A DNA stretch of 64,000 bases from Bos javanicus (Eukaryota; Chordata; Mammalia; Artiodactyla; Bovidae). The notes under the pieces were generated by a model that ran no database searches, had not been told where the DNA came from, and saw only the letters and a list, made by a program, of their open reading frames with translations. Position 1 is the stretch's first letter; each line of letters opens with the position of its first letter. Made by a program: the position numbers and the translations under genes. Shown here piece by piece: positions 42,601 through 54,768 of this stretch. The stretch is from the NCBI RefSeq assembly GCF_032452875.1, contig NC_083878.1:55620878-55684877 (forward strand), read 5' to 3'.

Positions 42601-43749
42601 TCATCCATCCAAGTCCAACAACAACCAACAACCTATGATCTTAAAAGAGAGGGCCCAATCAGTCCCCCAATTTTTAGGCACATTTTCTTCTTATTCACTC
42701 CATGCTCAGAAGAAAAAGCTGTCAAGTTAATCAAATCATTAGAACCAAGACCTATAATGACAGTTAATCAGAGTATGCTATTACATTAAGTCACAAACTC
42801 AAATATACAGTTTTAAAGAATTCTACCAATTATGCCTTTTTATTTCTTAATCAGACACAGCCTCTTAGTGCATTAGCTTATACTACAATCAAACATAGAA
42901 AATCTTCTAGCTTTTACTAAAGAATAGCATTCTCTTTTCTGCTTCTGAATTTTGCTCTGCTTTCTCTACCCATCACTTCTCTATATTCTTTCTTCCATGG
43001 TTAGTATACACTCCTCTGACCTAAACTGATTTTACATTTCCTTTACCTGTAGAATCTTGGCTTACATAATTCTAGTTACTCCAAAAAATACTCAGTCTTT
43101 TAAATTCTCAGTGGAATATTAAACTGAGCTCAATAAATATAATTTTAATACAAAATTTTGTCCTTTTCTAATATTTTAAAAGTAGAAACCACTTACTGAG
43201 TTAAGGAAAGCTCTATTAAATATAGTCTCATTTTTTTTTTCTCCATTCTGGGCAGCACAGAAAGGATAAATCAATACAGAGTTAGGCTCACTATTATCAT
43301 AATAAATATTCACAATCAGCCCTAATCACAAATATCTTAGAATAACAGCTTGCATAACACTATTATTTTTTGCTTGAACTTGGCAACTTTAAAAAAATAA
43401 AATCAACCACCTATGGAAATTACAAAAGTCTAAATAATAAGAGTACAGAACTCCTGGAAGAGCTGAGTTATTTCCTCATAGACTAAAATTATTTATAAAC
43501 TGCATTTCTAGTACTTGATTTTTTAAACATCTCTTCCCAGTTTCCAACAATAAATTATGAAGAGAAAGAGTGTGTTGGGAACCAGGGAGTAAGAAGACAA
43601 TAAATGAGCTATGAGAGGAGAAAGAAAGTTTTTCCCTGACATTCCCCCACATACACCTAAAAAGAATCACAGAATGCATCTCTAACCTACATTCCTATAC
43701 TCTCATGCTCACTTAAAGAATCTATTAGTAAATTATACCATGGGTTATA
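42601..43749. other. CTNNA2: AT-rich intronic stretch
   Basis: About 1.1 kb without recognised repeat or coding sequence. Confidence 0.35.
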
Positions 43750-43945
43750 TTGCACCCCTCCCCTCCCCTCCACAAAAGATATATCAAATTTCTAACCTCA
43801 AGGACCTTGTTTCTGACCTTATTTGGAAAGAAAAACTCTTTGCAGATGTAATCAAGTTAGGATGATGTCATACTGAATTAGACAGAGTGTGCTCTAACTC
43901 CACATGACTGGTGTCCTTATAAGAAGAGGTAAGGTACTGACATAC
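43750..43945 (+). repeat. Ancient interspersed repeat, family uncertain
   Basis: 'ctgaccttatttggaaaga', 'tttgcagatgtaatcaagt' and 'ggtgtccttataagaagag' form a pattern found widely in mammalian genomes. I cannot fix the family (old LTR or DNA element). Confidence 0.45.
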
Positions 43946-43984
43946 GAGAGACAAGGAGTGCATATTTGCAAAAAATACATAAAA

Positions 43985-44101
43985 TACAAAGTTTTTGTTT
44001 TTAATTGAAGTATGGTTGATTTACAATGTTGTGTTCACTTCAGCTGTACAGCAAAATGATTCAGTTGTACATACATCTATTTTTTTCAGATTCTTTTCTC
44101 T

Positions 44102-44140
<39 letters not shown>

Positions 44141-44425
44141 TATACACACATATATATAGAGAGAGAATATTCTTTTCTCTTATATATATAAAATATTGTG
44201 TATAGTTCCCTGTGCTATACGCTAGGTCCTTGTTGGTTATCTATTTTATAAATCATAGCATTTATATTTTAATCCCAAACTCCTAATCTATCCCTTCCCT
44301 CCCCTGTTCCTTTTGGTAACTGTAGTTATATCTTCTATGTCTGTGGGCCTGTTTTGATTTTATATCTTTTTTTTTATTTTAAGATTCCATGTATAAGTGA
44401 TATCAAACGATATTTGTTTGAGTAT
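43985..44425 (-). mobile_element. L1 3' UTR, reverse orientation
   Basis: 'aattgaagtatggttgatt', 'cagctgtacagcaaaatga', 'cctgtgctatacgctaggt' and 'tccatgtataagtgatatc' are the reverse of the artiodactyl L1 3' end. A (TA)n run sits inside it. Confidence 0.8.
44108..44138. repeat. (TA)n microsatellite inside the L1 tail
   Basis: Uninterrupted TA run of 31 bases, followed by cacacatatatatagagagag. Confidence 0.95.
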
Positions 44426-44499
44426 CCAAAGTTTCAGTATCCAAAATATAATTATAGCTAATTTACATGAAGAAGAACAAACAACCTAAAGGAAAATTA

Positions 44500-44760
44500 A
44501 GCAAAGGAATCAAAAGACTAACATGCCCAATGGCTGATAAATAGATGAAAAACCCAGCAACTGAAAAAAATGGAAACTGAAATAACAGTAAGATACAGTT
44601 TTACACCCAAAAGACTGGGGGAAAAAGTGCTAAAAATCATGATAAAATTTAGCAAGGATGTTGGAAACAGGAAATCTCACATATAGCCAGGAGGAGTACA
44701 AATTGTTACAGCTACTTTAGAGATTATTTTCAAAATATCCAGTGAAGGTGAACTGTAGAT
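44500..44760 (+). mobile_element. L1 ORF2 C-terminal relic, opposite orientation
   Basis: 'catgcccaatggctgataa', 'cagttttacacccaaaaga' and 'gcaaggatgttggaaacag' resemble the end of ORF2 in sense. It sits directly after an antisense L1 3' end. Confidence 0.6.
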
Positions 44761-45944
44761 TACCAAAGGTCTCCAAAATTCAACTTTCAGTCAGCATAAA
44801 GAGAAAACAGACAGATCTAACAACAAATCACTGTCAGTTATTTTCCCAAGAAAGCAAGTTCCAAGACAACTGTTGGACATTATATCTGTTTATGGGCTGC
44901 CTTATTTAACAATGCTACTTGTAGCTATATTCCCACAAGACACTCCTGTACTTGTTCACAAGAACAGGCACAGAAAGACTGGTTTACTTCAGCTCTGGGT
45001 GTTATAGGCAGACATTAGAAAAGCTCCAAAAGCCCAACAGTAAGAAAATAATCTGTGCAACTAGTGGAATAATATAAGGAACTGACTATGTTCTTTCAGT
45101 AAAGATAACAAATTCAATGGTAAATGTAATTTGCAATACAATATAAATATTAGAGAGATTACAAGTCATCATATAAATTATTTATAACTGAAGATATCTA
45201 TTGCAAGAGGACTTCATTAAAATGATTTCAAAAAAAGAAATCAAAGAAGAATCTTCATTGTCAATCTTCAATGTCAAGACTATTCTGTGATAGGTGTTAA
45301 GACAGAGAACTAGATCCCTTCCAAGAATATTTTGTTTGTATTGTATTATTGGCTCATACTTGACAATAAAAGGATGACATAGGGCACCTCAATTTGAATA
45401 GACTAGTTGTTCTGGGTGACATGCAATAAAGAGCAAGAAATCAAGATTTAAGTACATGGAATGCTTTTTCCCACCAGCCTCTGGACCACTATTTTGGCTA
45501 AAGGATACATGGTCTAGAAGAGGTCACGATTCCTGGGATGAGTTTTTAACAAGCAATTTTCACCAAAATTCACTCTCTCTGAAGAGAGAGGCATGGTGAG
45601 AGCATTGCTTTTGATGGGCAAGGAGTCTGAGAAAGGCAGGATTTCAGTGTAGTTAAATGAGAGAAAAAAAGGCCCTGATTCCTATGATTGTCCCCAAAGG
45701 AATCAGAGGCCAGGAATAGAGCTGAGGGCAATGACACTGGAAGACAATCATTTTCTGCTTTGCAATTTTGCCTAGGGCCAGCCTACCTTTCTAACATAAC
45801 TGTTTTCAGCCAAGTATAAACCCTCTTGTGAGCCATGGAACTGGGTTCTACCTATTAAGCTTTGAGAAAATTCTCAAAATCTAAGGCCTAAAGACAGTCC
45901 AGTAACCATAGAGTCTAAATTCTTTCTGTTTGGCAAACTTTCTT
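44761..45944. other. CTNNA2: Non-repeat intronic stretch
   Basis: About 1.2 kb without recognised repeats or genes. Confidence 0.35.
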
Positions 45945-46400
45945 TTCTTACTTTATTTTAAAATTAATTTTTATAAAAGTATAGTTGCTTTACAATGGTG
46001 TGTTTGTTTCTACTGTAAAGCAAAATGAATTAGCCATATGTATACAGATATTCCTTCCTTTCTGGACTTCTTCTTCATCCAGGTCACCACAGTTCACTAA
46101 ATAGAGTTCCCTGTCCCAAGTTCTCATTGGTTATCTCATTGGTTATACAGAGTATCAACAGTGCATATGTGTCCATCCCAATCTCTAATTCCTCCCAACT
46201 TGGTATCCAAATATGTGCTCTCTATTTCTGTTTGCAAATATGATAGTCTATACCATCTTTCTAGATTCCTCATATATGCGTTAATATACAATATTTGTTT
46301 TTCCGACCTACTTCACTCTATATGACAGTCTCTAGGTCCATCCACATCTCAACAAATGACCCAATTTCATTCTGATTTATACATACATTAATATGTTTAC
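45945..46400 (-). mobile_element. L1 3' end, reverse orientation
   Basis: 'tataaaagtatagttgctt', 'taaatagagttccctgtcc', 'ttctagattcctcatatat' and 'ctctaggtccatccacatc' follow the L1 3' UTR. A local duplication, tctcattggttat, occurs at 46119-46144. Confidence 0.78.
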
Positions 46401-48149
46401 AAATACACCATTTGTAAGGGTTTAATGTTGGCTCGCATTTGAATCAGTTTCATTTCCTAAGGAAAAAAACAAGTAAAAAGAAGTAACTACAATCAGCAGC
46501 AATATAAGACAGAGTAAGATTTTAAAATTCGTAAGACTGTGAAAACATAATGGTTGGTGGAGAAATGGCTGGATATACAGTGGACACTGTCACATTTGGT
46601 ACCAGCATCACTAAATAACCACATCAAGGCCTTGTGCAGGCACACAAGGAGCCTTCAACAAATGTTCAACCCATTTAATATTCATTGATTCAGGAACGCA
46701 AGTACTGTGACTGAATGCCGAAATGAAATTACAGACAGGCCTGCTTTTGTTTGGATGCCCATGAAGACAAAGGACCGAGGCTCCGTCTGGTCTCTTCCAG
46801 CAAAACAAAGCTTGACTGAACAATCTATATAAACATAATGGCCAGAAACAGCACACCAGAAAACTGACAGGTTCACCGAAGGTAAAGACAGACGAAACCC
46901 AGACCACGTCAATGTAAACGGAGTAATACTGAAAGAGAAAGCACATTCGGCATTTAGCTGCCATAGAAATAACTTCTCAGGTAGAAGTTTAAGGTAAAAG
47001 CATAGGCAACTCCGTGTTAATGTAACAAATCTGCCAGGGCAACTGAAAGCACTTGATCAGTAAATGCGTTCTACAAATCGGGGAGGCCTAGACCCAAGTC
47101 AGAACATTCACCACAGGGATTAATCATGCATTGTTTCAGATAATAGCTAGGCAACAGTTCCCCTAGGTCCTTTAGGAGTGTTTTCTTTCTCACTATGTTG
47201 CATATTGAACTTGGCCATAGGCAATGCAGGCCATACATTTTAGAAATGCAATATGATAAATGAGACTGAAGTTAAGGGTGTATCACAGGGCAAGTGAAAA
47301 TCTTAACAGGAAAATGACTACAGGTACTTAATTTTAGAGCCAAAACTTGAGGGGAAAGCCAAATGCTTTAAGGAATGAGTGAACTACAACTTGATATCAT
47401 ATCCCTGAGAAGATTATTGGGAAAAAAATTTTTAAAAATATCAAACATCAGAAAGAAAATCAAAGAAAATGCAGGAATTATTAATCATTTGCATGAAATT
47501 TACTCTAATATTTGTAAGGAATTAGAGGCTACTATAAATAAGTAGGGAATGAAAAGAAATATTAGAATGAGAACTTTTTTTAAATTGAAGGGTAGAAGAT
47601 TGAAATTGCTCTGGTAAGGATTTTAAAAACGTGTATTTTCAGTGAATGAACAGTGAGAACAAAAGAATCCATCTAGTAAAATGACAGTAGGAATTGGAAA
47701 TGAGGCATGAGGAAATAGCTGAATTACCAATTACCTTGCAACAATCTTTACAGAGGAAAAGCTGGAGTGCCATCCAAATGAGTTATCATATTTCCCAGTA
47801 TGATTTTGAGTCACATTGTATTAAGAGGAAAATGTGGAAAGAATTCAGTGCTTCTCAAGCTATGTGAAGCAACACAGACAGAAAATAACTTGTTTATCTA
47901 AAAGCACTAAAAAATGATGACATTTAAAGCCATGGACAGTAAATAAAAACAGAGAAGAGAGGAGGATCTAGTACTAAGCTCTAATCTAAAAGAGTAAGAA
48001 AATCCAGCCACAAAATGAGAAAGGAATAGTGAATGACAAAGGGGATAACTGGTGTTCTCAAAGTCAATTTGTTGCAGCGAAACCACAAATGAGCAAATGG
48101 TCTTTGGTGCCAAGCAGCCAAAGAGGGCTTTAAAATTAAGTAATCCTGC
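46401..48149. other. CTNNA2: Longest non-repeat stretch, with a 117-codon open frame
   Basis: About 1.75 kb with no recognised mobile element. Between about 46610 and 47100 CpGs are retained (tgccgaaa, accgaggctccgtc, ttcaccgaag, acgtcaatg, aaacggag). A minus-strand frame, 46964-46611, of 117 codons starts MAAKCRMCFLFQ. Its composition (many W, C, F) does not suggest a known family. Best read as a candidate conserved non-coding element. Confidence 0.4.
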
Positions 48150-48160
48150 TTATTCTTTAG

Positions 48161-48430
48161 GAGAAGGCAATGGCACCCCACTCCAGGACTCTTGCCTGGA
48201 AAATCCCATGGATGGAGAAGCCTGGTAGGCTGCAGTCCATGGGGTCCCTAAGAGTCCAACATGACTGAGTGACTTCACTTTCGCTTTTCACTTTCATGCA
48301 TTGGAGAAGGAAATGGCAACCCACTCCAGTGTTCTTGCCTGGAGAATCCCAGGGACAGGGGAGCCTGGTGGGCTGCCATCGATGGGTTCACACAGAGTCG
48401 GGCACGACTGAAGCAATTTAGCAGCAGCAG
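48161..48430 (+). mobile_element. Bov-A2 dimeric SINE with perfect 11-bp duplication
   Basis: ttattctttag occurs at 48150-48160 and 48431-48441. Both units are complete and near consensus ('gagaaggcaatggcacccc', 'gagcctggtgggctgccat'). Confidence 0.96.
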
Positions 48431-48726
48431 TTATTCTTTAGCTGTTACAACTAAGAAACACTTGGAGCTAGACTTGTCCTTCATAAAACTAATTACTCTC
48501 TGACTCCAAATGAATTATACTCTGTACCTGGCATTCTTATCCCCTGCACTTCCTTGCAGCATTCTTCATTTCAGAAAGGAGGTCATAGGCCGATAGCCTC
48601 AGAGACACCAGATCTGGTTACTGAGCCGCCTGACACCAGGTTTGGCCATAAATTTTGCAGAGGAATGCAGGACTTTTCCCACTCTAATCCTTTTCACCTT
48701 CCCCAGACTACAAGCACTGTCTATAA

Positions 48727-50205
48727 AACTTTGCCCTGATAGCTCAGTTGGTAAAGAATCCACCTGCAATGTAGAAGATCCAGGTTCAATTCCTAGGTCA
48801 GGAAGATTCGCTGAAGAAGGGATAGGCTACCTACTCCAGTATTCTTGGGCTTCCCTTGTGGCCCAGCTGGTAAAGAATCTGCCTGCAATGCAGGACACCT
48901 GGGTTCGATCCCTAAGTTAGGAAGTTCCCATGGAGAAGGGAAAGGAAATTCTCCAAGCCAGGCTTCAGCAATACGTGAACTTCCAGATGTTCAAGCTGGT
49001 TTTAGAAAAGGCAGAGGAACCAGAGATCAAATTGCCAACATTCACTGGATCATCGAAAAAGCAAGAGAGTTCCAGAAAAACATCTATTGGGAATACCAGT
49101 CCACCTGATCTGCCTCTTGAGAAACCTGTATGTAGGTCAGGAAGCAAGTTAGAACTGGACATGGAACAACAGACTGGTTCCAAATAGGAAAAGGAGTACC
49201 TCAAGGCTGTATATTGTCACCCTGCTTATTTAACTTATATGCAGGGTACATCATGAGAAACGCTGGGCTGGAAGAAGCACAAGCTGGAATCAAGATTGCT
49301 GGGAGAAATATCAATAACCTCAGATATGCAAATGACATCACCCTTGTGGCAGAAAGTGCAGAAGAACTAAAGAGCCTCTTGATGAAAGTGAAAGAGGAAA
49401 GTGAAAAAGTTGGCTTAAAGCTCAACATTCAGAAAACGAAGATCATGGCATCTGGTCCCATTACTTCATGGCAAATAGATGGAGAAACAGTGGAAACAGT
49501 GTCAGACTTTATTTTGGGGGGCTCCAAAATCACTGCAGATGGTAACTGCAGCCATGATATTAAAAGATGCTTACTCCTTGGAAGGAAAGTCATGACCAAC
49601 CTAGACAGCATATTAAAAAGCAGAGACTACTTTGCCAACAAAGGTCTGTCTAGTCAAAGCTATGAATTTTCCAGTAGTCTTGTATGGATGTGAGAGTTGG
49701 ACTGTGAAGAAAGCTGAGTGCTGAAGAATTGATGCTTTTGAACTGTGGTGTTGGAGAAGACTCTTAAGAGTCCCTTGGACTGCAAGGAGATCCAATCCAT
49801 CCATTCTAAAGGAGATCAGTCCTGGGTGTTCACTGGAAGGACTGATGTTGAAGCTGAAACTCCAATACTTTGGCTACCTGATGTGAAGAGCTGACTCATT
49901 GGAAAAGACTCTGATGCTGGGAGGGATTGGGGACAGGAGGAGAAGGGGGCAACAGAGGAAGAGATGATTGGATGGCATCACCGACTCAATGGATATGAGT
50001 TTGCATGAACTCTGGGAGTTGGTGATGGACAGGGAAGCCTGGTGTGCTGTGGTTCATGGGGTCGCAAAGAGTCAGACACAACTAAGCTACTGAACTGAAC
50101 TAACTGTACCCACTCCAGTATTCTGGCCTGGAGAATTCCATGGACCATACAGTCCATGGGGTCCCAAAAAGTTGGACACTACCACATGACTTTCAATTTT
50201 CACTT
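48727..50205 (+). mobile_element. Bov-tA3 SINE, split by a BovB
   Basis: Two heads ('tagctcagttggtaaagaa' at 48740; 'ggcccagctggtaaagaat' at 48860) run to 'gagaagggaaagg' at 48943. The missing body, 'acccactccagtattctgg' to 'ccacatgactttcaatttt', resumes at about 50105, after the BovB. Confidence 0.9.
48944..50104 (+). mobile_element. BovB LINE inside the Bov-tA3
   Basis: Sense BovB from the segment before the RT domain to the 'gaactgaactaactg' tail. A deletion near 49088 of about 75 bp removes the RT motif-A aspartate segment. Motif C reads YANDITL instead of YADD. The frame GCILSPCLFN-like (MSPCLFNLYAGYIM) to VSDFILGGSKITADGN is open at 49214-49693. Not functional. Confidence 0.93.
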
Positions 50206-50375
50206 ATTCCCCAGAGAAGGAGGCACAGTTCCTGAGGCTCTAGCCTTCTATGTTCCCTCTTTGCCTGGCAAATAAAGCTACTCTATCTCTTTCCTCCAAA
50301 ACATTTTCCATATTTCTATTCGGCATTGGTGCACAGAGGGCCAATATTTTGGCAACCAACTGAATCAAGTTAGAA

Positions 50376-51501
50376 CATGGCAAGAGCGATTTCATTGGGG
50401 TGAGGAATCGTACTTCTGATCAGTGAGGGTCAAAAATAGATGAGAGGAGAGAGAGATGAGGAGAACAGATAAACACTTTGAAGAAAGTTCACTATAAAGG
50501 ACAGTGGAGAAATAGGGCAGAACTTGAAAAAGCATGTGTGAGTTTGGGGGAAGGAAAGTTTTTGGTTTTCCAAGCAGGGAAAAGTCACAGAAATTTCTTA
50601 CTGGTGGCAATAACACAGTAAACAGAACTTTGATAATGAAGGAAAGCGAGAGGTAAGTAAAGTCCTTGAGTAGCAGGTGCTAAGATGTGGGATCTAGGAC
50701 ATAAAGGAAAGGACTGATATTAGGAGCAAGGACAGAACCCTATTATAATAAATGGGGGAAAATACACGTGGCTACAAGCGCTGGAAGATTGATAGATTTG
50801 CCAGTGGAAGCAACGGGAGTTCTCTCCTGATTGTTCCTATTTTCTCACTGAAATGAAAAGCAGGATCCTAAGATGTAAGTGGATGGTGAAGGGAACATAC
50901 CAAAAGCTTAAAGAGAAATGAGAGTTTGAAGTGGATCTCTTAGAAAATGAGAGAGCAGGCTGACCAGGAAAATATAATAGAATTGCCAGGCATTGCCAAG
51001 GGCCCACTTGAGGTTTATAGTCCTATTTCTGGATTTTGCCTTCATTATCTGACAGGCTTAATCCTGTTTGTGCCATGATGGATACCTGCTTCTTTTTGTT
51101 TTCAACCTAACACCTTAGCAAATCCAATGGAAAGAAACAGCCTTTTTACCAAGAGAATGCCAATAAAAATCTGTGTGAGCTCTCACATATGGGACCTCAG
51201 TCCTTGTTCAGGCTTTATCTCATTGCTGTGTTTGGGAGGATTCTGTCCTCTAATTAGCTGGCCTGTATGTCCTCCCAGGAGCTTGGGGTTGCAGTGGATT
51301 CAGCCCCGTTAAACACAAGGATATGATTGGGGAGGGTGGCTTCCTATAGAAAATCACAGTACATGTTACCATATCTATCCTTATGAAGGTGGAAAACGAA
51401 CTGAGCAATACAGCCAATATCCACAGTGCTCATTATTGGCATGTAATTTACTGAAAAACTTGCCAGGGTGAGTCAAATGTCATAAATGACCTCTATGAAC
51501 A
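50376..51501. other. CTNNA2: Non-repeat intronic stretch
   Basis: Purine-rich around 50430-50560. No recognised gene or repeat. Confidence 0.35.
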
Positions 51502-51511
51502 TTTCCATTTT

Positions 51512-52820
51512 CTTATTATTCAGTTTTTTAGTCATGTCCGGGTCTTTGCGATCCCATGGACTGCAGCATGCCAGCCTTTCCTGTCCTTCACTATCTCCAG
51601 GGCTTGCTCAAACTCATGTCCATCAAGTTGGTGATGCCATCCACCCATCTCATCCTCTATCATCCCCTTCTCCTCCTGCCTTCAATCTTTCCCAGTATCG
51701 GGTCTTTTCTAATGGAAAGTCAGCTCTTTGCTTCAGGTAGCCAAAGTACTGGTTTCAGCTTCAGCATCAATCCCTCCACAGGACTGATTTCCTTTACAAT
51801 TAACTGGTTTGATCTCCTTGCAGTCCAAGGGACTCTCAAGAGTATTCTCCAACACCACAGTTCAAAAGCATTAATTCTTCAGTGCTCAGTCTTCTTTACA
51901 GTATAACTCTCATATCCTTACATGACTATTGGAAAAACCATAATTTTAACTACAGGGATCTTTGTTGGCAAAGTAATGTCTCTGCTTTTTAATACGCTGT
52001 CTATATTTGTCATAGCTTTTCTCTGAAGGAGCAAGTGTCTTTTAATTTCATGGCTGCAGTCACCATCTGCAGAGATTTTGGAGTCCAGGAAAATAAAGTC
52101 TGTCACTGTTTCTTTCCCAATCTATTTACCATGAAGTGATGGGACCGGATGCCATTTTTTGAATGTCGAATTTTAAGACAACTTTTTTACTCTCCTCTTT
52201 CACTTTCATGAAGAGTTTAGTTCCTCTTTGCTTTCTGCCATAAGGGTGGTGCCGTCTGCATATCTGAGGTTATTGATATTTCTCCCAGCAATATTGATTC
52301 CAGTTTGTGCTTCATCCAGCCCAGCATTTCACATGATGTACTCTGCATATAAGTTAAATAGCAGGGTGACAGTATATAGCCTTGACATACTCCTTTTCCA
52401 ATTTGGAACCAGTCCATTGTTCCATGTCCATTTCTACCTGTTGCTTCTTGACCTGCATACAGATTTCTCAGGAGGCAGATAAGGTGATCTGGTAGTCCCA
52501 TTTATTGAAGAATTTTCCACAATTTGTTGTGATCCACACAGGCAAAGGCTTAAGGTAGTCAATGAAGCAGAAATAGATGTCTTTCTGGAACTCTCTTGCT
52601 TTTTGTATGATCCAATGGATATTGGCAATTTGATCTCTGTTTCCTCTGCCTTTTCTATACCTAGCTTGAACATCTGGAAGTTCTTGGTTCACATACTGTT
52701 GAAGCCGAGCTTGAAAAATTTTGAGCATTACTTTGCTAGTGTGTGAAATGAGTGCAGTTGTGAGGTAGTTTGAACATTCTTTGGCATTGCCTTTCTTTGG
52801 GATTGGAACAAAAACTGACC
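51512..52820 (-). mobile_element. BovB LINE with 10-bp target duplication
   Basis: tttccatttt flanks it at 51502-51511 and 52821-52830. Reverse orientation; the minus strand carries QARYRKGRGNRDQIANIHWIIQKAREF and FCFIDY near its 5' part. Motif C reads MQTAPPLWQKA in the open frame, so the YADD frame is shifted. Several indels. Confidence 0.92.
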
Positions 52821-52830
52821 TTTCCATTTT

Positions 52831-54417
52831 AACACTCTTAAATTCTCTAGCTTTGAAACTCCCAAACTGGGCACCTTTGGCTGGGAACAAGAATGATCCT
52901 ACAGTAACATGATTGATGATCATCATCTGTCTTCTGAAATATTCACCAGGTATATCTATTCAATATATTAAAAAATAAAGTTAAAAACACTAAAAGAGAG
53001 AGACGGGAGAGAGGTTGGGAAAGGAATTCTGGGCTATTAGTGTTAAGAATCTAAATAATGCAAAGCTTTACAAGGAAAACCCTATAAATATGAGTATATT
53101 GGAAGTGGCTTAAGAGTTGAAAAAATGAAAAACAGTTTAAAAGTAACTATAATATACTTCAATGAGAAAAATAATCACTTTTCTTATTTTACTTATTTCC
53201 AAATTTATTTAAACACTTTTTAGTCTACCAACTAAAACCAAAGTTTACAACTCTTACAAAAATCTAATATACTGTGAGAACCTTGCACATTTGTTTGTAA
53301 GAAGGATATGGAGTTAATTTTTTTGTAAAATGATTAAGTAAAGTATAGTCATTTGGCCTGTTAGGTTCACATGGATCAGAAAGACAGTGTGATTTATGGT
53401 TTTCAACTTTATACACTTAACAGAGCAAGAAGAGAAGTGGGAATGGGAATAACAATAGGTCACATTTGGAACTGAAAGCAATAAAAGACAAACCAGTTAC
53501 CACAGGCACCTTTTTCAATTACCATGAATTAATAATTGTAACATTTCATAAAAATACACATCCAACATTACACCAAGCATGGTGTTCTGGCAGGGCAGAA
53601 TATCAAAATACCTTTGGAAACTCACAGGGTAACTTTCTGGGAAGTGTCAGCACATGGTAATAGGAATGGGCATCAGATCAAACCCAGGCAGGTTGCATTT
53701 AATTTGTTGCCTCTGTAAACACCAGGGTCTTCCTTTTTACAGCCTACATTTGTCATTTTGAACAGAAGCCTGGAGCTCTAGTTTTCTGCCTCCTGCCTCC
53801 AGACGAGCTTGTCAAATGCCTCAAGCCAGGAGCCATATTGCTTTCATTATCTTCCTGGGGTGGATCACAATGTAAAGTGCAGGTGAACATTAAATAAATG
53901 CTCCTGGATGCCTGAAGCCAGATCATGCCTGGACAGCACTGTGAAGCAGACAGAGTCTCCCTTTGAGAGTCCCAGGAGCCCTTTTTAGGTTTTGATTTGG
54001 AGTTTTTTGAGCATCTACTCCACTTCCTCTTTTAGGGGGCTGGCCTACCACCTGCTCTTCACCAGTTCTACTGCTCAGCAGATGAGGCTGCATCCAGTCC
54101 ACGTCTTCTCAGAACTTCTTTTCAATCCATGGACTACTTCAAAGTCAGCATAAGGACTCTTCCCTTGGGCTTTCTCTGAATTCCAGAGTAACACGGCAGG
54201 CCATAGGGCCAACTTCTACCAACCCCAAACCAATGACAGACAGCAGCTGATAATATCCTGGATAAATACTCCATTTTCCTTAGACCTTCCAGCAGGATCT
54301 CTGAGATGGGTTTTACATTGCATCCCATAGGTTCCCAGTAACAATAGGAACTGTTGCTAGCTCCCTGATCTGTCTCAAGCATCTCTATGGATGCTTCTTG
54401 GGATTATCTCTTAAAAG
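52831..54417. other. CTNNA2: Long non-repeat intronic stretch
   Basis: About 1.6 kb; AT-rich to 53400, then GC-richer with an 82-codon minus-strand frame (54134-54382) lacking any recognisable product. Confidence 0.4.
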
Positions 54418-54472
54418 AACCCAGGTCTCCTACACTGCAGGCATATTGTTTCTGAGCCACCAGGGAAACCCC
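54418..54472 (-). mobile_element. Bov-tA head fragment
   Basis: 'cccaggtctcctacactgc' then 'tgagccaccagggaaaccc', only the reverse tRNA-like head. Confidence 0.75.
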
Positions 54473-54533
54473 TAAATAAATTACTGTACTGAAATCCTTT
54501 ACTCAAAGTCAGTTTCTGGGGTCACTGAAGGAG

Positions 54534-54534
<1 letters not shown>

Positions 54535-54562
<28 letters not shown>
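54535..54562. repeat. (TG)14 microsatellite
   Basis: Perfect TG run forming the tail of the adjacent Bov-tA. Confidence 0.95.
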
Positions 54563-54564
<2 letters not shown>

Positions 54565-54768
54565 CACAATCATGTCTGACTCTTTGAGACCCTATGGACT
54601 GTAGCCCGCCAGGCTCCTCTTTCCATGGGATTTTCTGGGCAAGAATACCAGAGTGGGTTGCCATTTCCTTCTCTAGGGGATTTTCCTGGCTCAGGGATTG
54701 AACCTAAGTCTCCCGTGTCTCCTGCATTGCAGGCAGATTCTTTACCGCTAAGCCATCCGGGAAGCCCA
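54563..54768 (-). mobile_element. Bov-tA SINE
   Basis: 'gtagcccgccaggctcctc', 'tttcctggctcagggattg', head end 'taagccatccgggaagccc'. The (TG)n at its left is its 3' tail. Confidence 0.92.

Larger units (their letters stand above)
48442..50375 (+). mobile_element. LTR-like element, split by Bov-tA3 and BovB
   Basis: U3-like sequence from 48442 leads to a TATA-like 'gtctataaaactttgccc' at 48719-48736. After the inserted SINE the sequence resumes with 'ctttgcctggcaaataaag' (polyadenylation signal near 50270) and 'cattggtgcacagagggcc', the layout of a retroviral LTR and primer region. No retroviral gene is visible. Ends are uncertain. Confidence 0.45.
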
